A DNA stretch of 64,000 bases, taken from assembly GCF_042648965.1 (NCBI RefSeq), contig NZ_JBHRYJ010000001.1:62001-126000 (forward strand). The letters run 5' to 3'. The position numbers and the translations under genes were made by a program. The DNA is from Ferrovibrio xuzhouensis (GTDB taxonomy: Bacteria > Pseudomonadota > Alphaproteobacteria > Ferrovibrionales > Ferrovibrionaceae). This document shows, one piece after another, positions 41,466 to 48,617 of the stretch. How positions within the stretch are numbered: the first letter of the stretch is position 1; every line of letters begins with the position of its first letter. Below the pieces are notes generated by a model. The model was not told where the DNA came from. It did not search any database and worked only from the letters and a program-made list of their open reading frames with translations.

Positions 41466-42674
41466 ATGGCACATCCTGTTCGTAACCCGGCGCAACGACG
41501 CGGGGCTCTGTTTTCGACGCGGGCCCTGGGCTCAGCGGGGGCGGTCAGTCTGATTCTGCTGCTGTCCGGCTGCTCCTATGTCTCCGACGAGCTCTGGCCT
41601 TCGCTGGCCGGTGAAGATCCGAGCGGCACGAACAGCCCGGCCACGGTCCGGCAGCAGATTCCGCCCTCGCAGGCCGAGGCCAATCCGCAGCCGACGCTGA
41701 GCCCGCCGACCATGGGCACGACCAATTTCGTCGTTCCCGGCGTCACGCCCGGCCAGCCGACCGGCACCTATGTCGGCCAGAAGATCCAGCAGATGCGCGG
41801 TGAGCTGAGCCAGTTGCAGTCCGCGATCACCCAGCGGAACCAGCAGCTGCAGTCGATCCGCGCCAATGCAACCAAGAACTCGCAGGATTACCACGGCCTT
41901 GTCGCCGCGGTGAGCACCCGGCTGCAGATGGGCACCACGCCCGGCAACCCGATCCTGGTCAGCCAGTGGAATTCGGCCCAGGTCGATCTCGACAAGATGT
42001 CGGCCGATGTCGCCCAGCTGAGCGGCCTTGGCAACCAGGTCGCCTCCGATTCGGCGATGTCGACCTACCTGCTGCAGACCATCAAGTCGACCTATGGCCT
42101 GTCGGGCGCCATCGACGAGGACCACCGCCAGCTTGCGGTGCTCGAGGACGAGACCTCGAAGACCGTGGTGCTGATCGACCGCCTGCTCGGCGAGCTGAGC
42201 CAGGATGTCGCCCGCCAGTCGAACTATATCGGCAGCGAGCGGGCCAACCTGACCGCGCTGGCCACCGGCGTGAAACAGGGCGAGATGCTCGGCCCGGCGC
42301 TCGGCACCCGCGCCAATTACTATGCCGGCAACCAGCAGTATGCCGCCGCGGCCGCCGGCCCGACGGCCACCGATGGCCGCACCCCGCTGGTGGTGATCCG
42401 CTTCGACCGCGCGGACGTGCCCTATCAGCAGGCGCTGTACAACGCCGTGTCGCAGGCGCTGGCCCGCAAGCCGAATGCCATGTTCGACGTGGTGGCCGTG
42501 GCCGCCGGCGGCAGCCAGGCCCAGACTGCCAGCAACCAGAACCAGGCCCGCCGCAATGCCGACCGGGTGCTGCGCTCGCTGGCCGACATGGGCCTGCCCG
42601 CCAGCCGGGTCAACGTCACCGCCGGCAGCAATGCCCAGCTGGCGACCAACGAGGTCCACGTCTTCGTGCGCTGA
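41466..42674 (+). CDS. Lipoprotein with coiled-coil and OmpA-like C-terminal domain
   Basis: A 402-residue protein with a signal (GAVSLILLLSGC; lipobox LSGC near residue 36). A Pro/Thr-rich linker and a helical region with coiled-coil character follow (GQKIQQMRGELSQLQSAITQ, residues 100-270). The C-terminal domain begins LVVIRFDRADVPYQQALYNA and has QARRNADRVLRSLADMGLPA and ASRVNVTAG, as in OmpA-like peptidoglycan-binding domains. It may tether the outer membrane to the cell wall. It is a single-gene unit with its own terminator. Confidence 0.72.
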   Translation: MAHPVRNPAQRRGALFSTRALGSAGAVSLILLLSGCSYVSDELWPSLAGEDPSGTNSPATVRQQIPPSQAEANPQPTLSPPTMGTTNFVVPGVTPGQPTGTYVGQKIQQMRGELSQLQSAITQRNQQLQSIRANATKNSQDYHGLVAAVSTRLQMGTTPGNPILVSQWNSAQVDLDKMSADVAQLSGLGNQVASDSAMSTYLLQTIKSTYGLSGAIDEDHRQLAVLEDETSKTVVLIDRLLGELSQDVARQSNYIGSERANLTALATGVKQGEMLGPALGTRANYYAGNQQYAAAAAGPTATDGRTPLVVIRFDRADVPYQQALYNAVSQALARKPNAMFDVVAVAAGGSQAQTASNQNQARRNADRVLRSLADMGLPASRVNVTAGSNAQLATNEVHVFVR

Positions 42675-42700
42675 CCGCCACGACAGACCTGATATCACAA

Positions 42701-42731
42701 AGGCCCGCCGGAGCGATCCGGCGGCCCTTTT
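42701..42731 (+). terminator. Intrinsic terminator after the OmpA-like lipoprotein gene
   Basis: The GC-rich stem GCCGGA/TCCGGC, extended by GGCCC pairing on both sides, encloses a short GCGA loop and is followed by TTTT. It also faces the convergent solute-binding protein gene whose stop is at 42759. Confidence 0.75.
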
Positions 42732-42758
42732 CCGTATCCGCCCCTGCGCGGCCCCGGG

Positions 42759-44279
42759 CTACTGCTGCCAGGATACCGCCGAGAGGTCGTTGACGAAGAT
42801 CGGCGCATTGGTCCAGAAGCCGGTCAGGCCGGCCTTGTAGACGCCGATGCGCGGCAGGTTGTAGAGGAAGCCGACCACGGCATCGTCGGCCAGCAGGCGC
42901 TGCAGGTCCTGCAGCGCCTTGATGCGTTCGTCCTTGTCGAGCGTCGAGCCTGCCTTGGCGATCAGCGCCTGCGCGGCCGGGCTGTCATACTGCCAGTAAT
43001 AATTCGGGTCGGCGAACTTCACATAGTCGTTCGGCTCGACATGGCTGATGATGGTCAGGTCGTAGTTCTTGTTCTTGAACACGCCGTCCAGCCATTGCGC
43101 CCATTCCATATTCTCGATCTTCGCCGTGATGCCGACCGCGGCGAGCTCGCTGGCGATCAGCTCGCCGGCGCGGCGGGCATAGGCCGGCGGCGGCAGCTTG
43201 AGGGTGAGCACGAGGTTGCTCACCCCCGCCTCCTGCAGCAGTTCCCTGGCCTTGGCCGGGTCATGCGGATAGCGGCCGGTCATGTCGACATAAGCCGGAT
43301 CATGCGGCGGAATCCAGCTGCCGATCGGGATGCCATAGCCCGAATTGACGCCGTCGATGATCGCCTTGCGGTCGATGGCATAGGAAATCGCCCGCCGCAC
43401 CCGGACATCGTCGAGCGGCTTGCGCTTGTTGTTGATGGTCAGGATCGTCTCGCCCTCGGTGGAACCGATGGTGACCCTGAACCGCTTGTCCTGCTCGAAC
43501 TGGGCAACATTCTCGCCGGTAATGCCGATCGGGATCGCATCGAGATCGCCGGCCAGCATGGCGGTGACCATGGCGCCGGCATCGGAGATAAAGCGGAACT
43601 TCGCCGTCCGGATATGGATCGCCGACGGGTTACGATAGCTCTTGCTGGCAACCAGGGTGACCGAATCGCCCTTCACCCAGTCCTGCAGCACATAGGGCCC
43701 GGTGCCGACCGGTTTGGTGGCATTGGTCGCCGCCGATTCCGGCGCGGTAATCACCGCCGTGTTTTCGCCCAGGCTGAACAGCAGCTGCGGATCGGCGGAC
43801 TTCAGCATGATGACGACGGTATCAGCGTCCGGCGTCTCGATACTTGCCATATTGGCGAAGACCGCCTTGCGCTTGTTGGTGCTTTTCTCGCCGCCATAGG
43901 TCTCGAAGGCGTATTTCACGTCAGCCGAATCGAATGTCGTGCCGTCACTGAACGTCACGCCCTTCAGCAGCTTGAAGGTGAAGGTCTTCATGTCGGGCGA
44001 CACGGTCCAGCTTTGCGCCAGCAGCGGCGCCACCTCGCCGTTCTCGCGGATTTTGGTCAGACCCTCGAAGATGTTGAGATGGGTGATCTCGCCGATCGCC
44101 GCGGCCGGCGCGATGGTCGGGTCGAGCCCCGGCGGCTCCAGCGCCATGCCGATGACGACGCTGTCGCGCACTGCCGGCTGCGGCGCCCCGGCCTGCTCGC
44201 CCACCTGACGCGTGGTAAACCACAAACCGCCCGCCACCACGAGTGTGGCGACGACCAGCGCTGCTAGCCACTTGTTCAT
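42759..44279 (-). CDS. ABC transporter substrate-binding protein, family 5
   Basis: A 506-residue periplasmic protein with a signal (MNKWLAALVVATLVVAGGLW). Family-5 (DppA/OppA-type) features are IGEITHLNIFEGLTKI, FTFKLLKGVTFSDGTTFDSA, PVGTGPYVLQDWVKGDSVTL and VRRAISYAIDRKAIIDGVNS. It should bind an oligopeptide or similar compound. No permease or ATPase gene lies beside it. It overlaps the P1 peptidase gene by 4 bp, suggesting a peptide-like ligand that the peptidase then processes. The start at 44279 follows from that overlap and the signal peptide. Confidence 0.88.
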   Translation of the reverse strand: MNKWLAALVVATLVVAGGLWFTTRQVGEQAGAPQPAVRDSVVIGMALEPPGLDPTIAPAAAIGEITHLNIFEGLTKIRENGEVAPLLAQSWTVSPDMKTFTFKLLKGVTFSDGTTFDSADVKYAFETYGGEKSTNKRKAVFANMASIETPDADTVVIMLKSADPQLLFSLGENTAVITAPESAATNATKPVGTGPYVLQDWVKGDSVTLVASKSYRNPSAIHIRTAKFRFISDAGAMVTAMLAGDLDAIPIGITGENVAQFEQDKRFRVTIGSTEGETILTINNKRKPLDDVRVRRAISYAIDRKAIIDGVNSGYGIPIGSWIPPHDPAYVDMTGRYPHDPAKARELLQEAGVSNLVLTLKLPPPAYARRAGELIASELAAVGITAKIENMEWAQWLDGVFKNKNYDLTIISHVEPNDYVKFADPNYYWQYDSPAAQALIAKAGSTLDKDERIKALQDLQRLLADDAVVGFLYNLPRIGVYKAGLTGFWTNAPIFVNDLSAVSWQQ

Positions 44280-45331
44280 CGGTCTGTTCCCTCGTTCAGT
44301 TGTTCCCGGGCCGATTTCAGATGCCCGAGTGTATCCGCCGACCATACGCCGCGCGCCACGGCGCGTGCCACGCAATCCGCGGCAATGCTGCCGATCCGGG
44401 CGATCAGCCACGGCCTGGCGGCATCCCCGCCGGCCGGCCCCTGCCAGTCCGCCGTCGCTATGGCGAACAGCGTATCCCCATCGAATGGGGTGTGGACCGG
44501 GCGGATGGCCCGGGCGAGGCCATCGTGGGCCATGCCGGCCACATGACGCAATGCCGTCTTGTCCAGCACCGCATTGGTCGCCACCACGCCGATGCAGGTA
44601 TGGCCGCCAAGATGCGGGGTGGCGGTCTGTGGCGGAGCGATGCGCGATTCGGCGGCGATGCCGAGATCGATGTTGCCCGCCCCGGCCGCCGGCGCAATGG
44701 CGCCGAATTCACCGGCCTGCTCGTAGGGCGCCGCCCAGAAGCCGCGGTTGCCCGGCGTCAGCACACTGCCGACGGCATTCACCGCCACCAGAGCCGCCAC
44801 GATCAGGCCGTCATCCTCGACCCACGACGCACTGCCGAGCCCGCCCTTGAGCCGGCCCGCCGCAGCGCCGTAGCCGGCCCCGGTATTGCCGAGCGGAAAC
44901 GATGCCGGACCGGCCGCCGCACAAGCCGCCCAGCCAAGCTTGCGATAGGGTGGCTCCGCCCCCCAGGCCTTGTCGCCGCCATTGTTGAGATCGAACAGGA
45001 TCGCCGCCGGCACGATCGGCACGCGATGCCCGCCGACCGCGTAACCGCGGCCCTGCGCCGCCAGCCAGTGCATGGCACCCGACGCGGCATCCAGCCCGAA
45101 GGCCGAACCGCCCGACAGGCAGACGGCATCCACCGCCGGCATCGTGGCCTCGGGCCGCAGCAGATCGGTCTCGCGGGTGCCGGAACCGCCGCCACGCACA
45201 TCGACCGAACAGGCGGCGCGATGCGTCGGCAGGATGACAGTGACGCCGCTGCGCAGCCGCGCATCATCGGCATGGCCGACATTCAGCCCGGCAATATCGG
45301 TGATCAGGTTGTGCGGCCCGGGTTTGCCCAT
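44276..45331 (-). CDS. P1-family peptidase (DmpA-type aminopeptidase)
   Basis: A 351-residue Ntn-hydrolase of peptidase family S58/P1. The N-terminus has GPHNLITDIAGLNVGHADDA and GGGSGTRETDLLRPE, the oxyanion region is CLSGGSAFGLDAASG, and the self-cleavage site is the nucleophile in GVVATNAVLDKTAL. Such enzymes cut themselves into two chains and release N-terminal amino acids, including D- and beta-amino acids, from peptides. No signal peptide is seen, so it should be cytoplasmic. It is coupled (4 bp overlap) to the family-5 binding protein. Confidence 0.9.
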   Translation of the reverse strand: MGKPGPHNLITDIAGLNVGHADDARLRSGVTVILPTHRAACSVDVRGGGSGTRETDLLRPEATMPAVDAVCLSGGSAFGLDAASGAMHWLAAQGRGYAVGGHRVPIVPAAILFDLNNGGDKAWGAEPPYRKLGWAACAAAGPASFPLGNTGAGYGAAAGRLKGGLGSASWVEDDGLIVAALVAVNAVGSVLTPGNRGFWAAPYEQAGEFGAIAPAAGAGNIDLGIAAESRIAPPQTATPHLGGHTCIGVVATNAVLDKTALRHVAGMAHDGLARAIRPVHTPFDGDTLFAIATADWQGPAGGDAARPWLIARIGSIAADCVARAVARGVWSADTLGHLKSAREQLNEGTDR

Positions 45332-45437
45332 CGTTCTGTCCTGTTCGGCCTGCCGCCGCCGGCAGAGAACACGCCGACGGCAGCCGAAGCCTAACCAAGG
45401 ATACGGCGAGGGACCAGTGGTTCAGCGCCTGGGCACT

Positions 45438-47564
45438 TCAGAGGCTGACCGGCCCCTGCCCCGGCGGATAGCCGTAGACCTGGTCGAGCGGCATGGCGGT
45501 GGGGTCGACCGCATGCACGGCGAGCTTGCCGCCCATGCAGGCGCCCTCGAAACTGCCGACATTAAGTCCGGTATAGATCCAGTCGCCGGCCAGCACGAGA
45601 TTGCTGAACCCCGAATTCCAGGCCTTCAGGCGGTATTGCGTGCTGCCCGGCGGCGAAGTGGTATAGCGCTCGGTGGGATCGATGTTGGGTTTCCAGAACT
45701 GCTGGTCGAGCCGTGCCACACCCAGGGTGGCCGCGTCGTCTTCCAGGCAGACCAGTTCGGAGAAATCGAAACCGATCGGATCGCCGGGCGGATGGACGAC
45801 GTTGCTCACCGCCTTGGGCAGCAGGGCGCCCATGCAGGCCTGCAGATACTGCTGGGCCTGGTATTTCACGCGATCATATTCGCGGGCCGGATAGTCATGG
45901 TCACTGAACGGCGGCTGCGGGCCGTACTGCGGCGTCGCGCCGGAAAAATACAGCAGCGACTGCGGCATGTTCGCCGCCGGCCAGGTCTCCATCGGGATCA
46001 GGTCGGAAAAATCGGCGACGCCGTCGATCGGATTGACGAAGGTGGCGCCGATCAGGCGGTCATAATTCTTGAAGTCGAACGGTAGTCCCATCTGCTTCAG
46101 GCTGCGCTTCATCCAGACCTGCAGCGTCTGGGTCTGCACGGTCTTGATCGCGCCGACCATCTGGGGCCATTTCGGATTGGCCGCCATCAGCCCGGGCGCC
46201 AGATACGGCAGCGCGCCGATGGCAATGCCGCAGATCAGCGTGTCGAAATCGCGGCCGGCCTTGAGGCGCTTCTCGCCGACCGGCTGCCAGGATGTCCAGT
46301 AGGATTCGAGATCGACGTCGGCGGCCTGCAGGCGGTCGCCCTCGGCCAGCTGTTCGTAACGCGGGCGATCCGGCCAGACCGGCAGGGTCTTGCCGCCGAA
46401 TTTCGCCAGCGGCAGATCGATCAGCGGATCATAGCCGGCAGTCGCATCCTTCGGCGTCGCCTGGACGTCGATCACCACCTCGTCGACGGCATCACCGGCG
46501 GCATTGGCAGTGATCTCGCGCACCTTGTGGAACAGCTCGAATTTCACACCGAGCCGCTTGAGCACGAGGTAGAGCGGCGCCACCACGGTATCGCCGGTGC
46601 CGGCGGCAAACAGCCAGCCGAATGACCCGAGATAGGCAAATTCGCGCAGGGTCCAGTGCAGATAGGCGCCGGCCGCCATCTGCGGCGAGCGGGTCGTGTC
46701 GCCATCCGGATACTGGTAGGACAGATTCGGCGTGTTCATGCTGAGCGGCGACGAGATGGTCAGCATCGAGCCGCCATGACGGGCGAACCAGTCGGAGAAA
46801 TTCTCGCCGTCGAGCTGGTCGAAGCCCTTGTTGATCACGTCATCCTTGATGATGCCACGCAGCATGGTCAGGAAATAATCGAGCGTGACATAGAGATGCC
46901 GCAGCGCATCGCTGTTCTCGACCAGCTTTTCGACCTGTCTCTTGAACCAGTTCCAGAAGTCCTCGATGGCGGTCAGCAGCGGGCCGCCCTCGCCGCGCGC
47001 GATGGCTGCCGCATGGCTGGTCATGGAGTGGACCATGCCGCGCGCGATGCTGCCATCGAAACCGACGGTGGCAAACGACGGTGCGTGATGCTCGAACAGC
47101 CGCCCCATGAAACCGATCACCGCCTCGATCCAGTGCCGCAGGGTCGGCAGCGACTGCGGCTCCCACGGCTTGAGGTCGTTGCGCGGCATGGTGAGTTTCC
47201 AGTTCACCCAGCGGTAATCGCGGAACTCCCAGCAGAGGATGGAATCGATCGGATAGAAGGCATCCTCGAAAGTCGCCAGCGGCTCGCCGGGCTGCCGGCC
47301 CAGCTGGTCATAGGCGGAGGACATCATCGACAGCGTGTTGTAGTACGACCCGAGAAAACCGTGGATGCCGTGCTCTTCGATGCGGTTGCCGAATTCGGGA
47401 TTGCGTCCCGTCGCGCATTTGCCACCGAGACGCCAGCCGATCGAATAGACCGTGATCTCGTACATCTCGGCCGCACCTGGCCGGCTGGCGAGATAGAAGG
47501 CACTGGTCAGTGCACCGACGCCACCGCCCAGGATGGCGATCTTCCGCTTCTTCTGTTCCGACAT
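45438..47564 (-). CDS. Large FAD-dependent oxidoreductase (amine-oxidase/desaturase-like)
   Basis: A 708-residue protein. The N-terminal FAD-binding loop is KIAILGGGVGALTSAFYLAS, followed by YSIGWRLGGKCATGRN, which resembles the second FAD motif of phytoene-desaturase-like enzymes. The C-terminal FAD motif is NLVLAGDWIYTGLNVGSFEG and AGDW lies before it, as in amine oxidases. The middle 400 residues show no family I recognise. Substrate unknown: relatives act on amines, carotenoids or other lipids. GGGGGA lies just upstream of the ATG. It is in a leftward unit with a small methyltransferase and a cyclic-nucleotide-binding protein. Confidence 0.78.
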   Translation of the reverse strand: MSEQKKRKIAILGGGVGALTSAFYLASRPGAAEMYEITVYSIGWRLGGKCATGRNPEFGNRIEEHGIHGFLGSYYNTLSMMSSAYDQLGRQPGEPLATFEDAFYPIDSILCWEFRDYRWVNWKLTMPRNDLKPWEPQSLPTLRHWIEAVIGFMGRLFEHHAPSFATVGFDGSIARGMVHSMTSHAAAIARGEGGPLLTAIEDFWNWFKRQVEKLVENSDALRHLYVTLDYFLTMLRGIIKDDVINKGFDQLDGENFSDWFARHGGSMLTISSPLSMNTPNLSYQYPDGDTTRSPQMAAGAYLHWTLREFAYLGSFGWLFAAGTGDTVVAPLYLVLKRLGVKFELFHKVREITANAAGDAVDEVVIDVQATPKDATAGYDPLIDLPLAKFGGKTLPVWPDRPRYEQLAEGDRLQAADVDLESYWTSWQPVGEKRLKAGRDFDTLICGIAIGALPYLAPGLMAANPKWPQMVGAIKTVQTQTLQVWMKRSLKQMGLPFDFKNYDRLIGATFVNPIDGVADFSDLIPMETWPAANMPQSLLYFSGATPQYGPQPPFSDHDYPAREYDRVKYQAQQYLQACMGALLPKAVSNVVHPPGDPIGFDFSELVCLEDDAATLGVARLDQQFWKPNIDPTERYTTSPPGSTQYRLKAWNSGFSNLVLAGDWIYTGLNVGSFEGACMGGKLAVHAVDPTAMPLDQVYGYPPGQGPVSL

Positions 47565-47619
47565 GCTTCCCCCTGAAGTCTGATGCCTGCATCAGGAGTA
47601 GCATGTTTTACGGAATTGG

Positions 47620-48108
47620 TTACTTGCGGATGAAGACGTAGTAACGGTTTGGCGGAATGGGCACCGGAGCATCCTGTAGTAGTAAATCGGGATGCTCAAA
47701 TCGCTGGTCGCTGAGGATGATCGCCCCTGAGGCCGCCAACGCCGGCACCATTGCCGCCACCTTGCGGACCTGAATGACATTGGCGGCCGGGTCGCCCAGG
47801 CCGGCATCGGCATGAATCAGCACGGCCTGGCCGGGACGCTGCCGGGCGAATTCCGGCAGCGTATCGAAGAAATCGCCGAGCAGCAGCCGGTCCGGCGGCG
47901 GCACCGAGGCCGGGTTGGCGTTGTTGGCGCGGTCGAAGGCGTAGATGTCGCGGCCGGGCAGTTTCTGCCGCAGGTGGTCATACGTCCGGCCGTTGCCGAG
48001 GCCGACCTCGAGAACAAGGCCGGGCCGGTCGCCGATCGATGCGGCGGCCCAGTCCAAAAGGCTGCGCTGCGCCTCAAGGCGCCGGATAAAACTGTCTAGT
48101 CGACTCAT
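47620..48108 (-). CDS. Small class I SAM-dependent methyltransferase
   Basis: A 162-residue protein with the SAM loop LVLEVGLGNGRTYDHL and a following IYAFDRANN acidic strand. The remaining part includes LIHADAGLGDP and AIILSDQRFEHPDLL. It is short for a methyltransferase and lacks an obvious substrate domain. It sits 23 bp after the cyclic-nucleotide-binding gene and 55 bp before the oxidoreductase gene. A substrate cannot be proposed from the sequence. Confidence 0.72.
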   Translation of the reverse strand: MSRLDSFIRRLEAQRSLLDWAAASIGDRPGLVLEVGLGNGRTYDHLRQKLPGRDIYAFDRANNANPASVPPPDRLLLGDFFDTLPEFARQRPGQAVLIHADAGLGDPAANVIQVRKVAAMVPALAASGAIILSDQRFEHPDLLLQDAPVPIPPNRYYVFIRK

Positions 48109-48131
48109 GTCCGGGGAATGCTTTCTGGCTT

Positions 48132-48587
48132 TCAGGTCTTCAGTTTGGCAGAGACTTCACGCAAGTCGGTGGTCGTGCGCTCCAGGCGATGCGCCAGCAC
48201 CCGCATGATCTCGATGGCAATCTGCGGGAAATCGTTGACCAGACGGAAGAACAGATCCTTCTCGATGCGCAGGGTTGTGACCTCCGTCACGGCGGCCACG
48301 GTCGCCGTGCGCGGCACCTCGCAGAGAATGGCGATCTCGCCGACGAAATCATTCTGCTTGAGATGCGCCACCGTCAGCGGACCGGACGGCGTATCGACAC
48401 TGACATCGGCCTCGCCGTTGACAATGACAAAGGCCGCGTCGCCGGGATCGCCCTGCCGGCACAGCACATCGCCCGGCTTGTAGGTCAGCCGCTGGCTGGT
48501 AAAGGCCAGAAGTTTCAGTTTGGACGGTTCGATCTTGGCGAACAGCGGGATCCGCCGCAGCAGTTCGACTTCTTCATTCAGGCTCAT
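48132..48587 (-). CDS. Cyclic-nucleotide-binding domain protein
   Basis: A 151-residue protein that is essentially one cNMP-binding domain: LLRRIPLFAKIEPSKLKLLA, YKPGDVLCRQGDPGDAAFVI and the phosphate-binding cassette NDFVGEIAILCEVPRTATVA with the ribose-contacting Glu and phosphate-contacting Arg kept. There is no DNA-binding domain. It lies 30 bp after the atypical ABC gene, so it may be a ligand-sensing partner of that protein. Confidence 0.88.
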   Translation of the reverse strand: MSLNEEVELLRRIPLFAKIEPSKLKLLAFTSQRLTYKPGDVLCRQGDPGDAAFVIVNGEADVSVDTPSGPLTVAHLKQNDFVGEIAILCEVPRTATVAAVTEVTTLRIEKDLFFRLVNDFPQIAIEIMRVLAHRLERTTTDLREVSAKLKT

Positions 48588-48617
48588 GGTGAAACCCCGT
48601 GATTGTCATCGGCGCCC

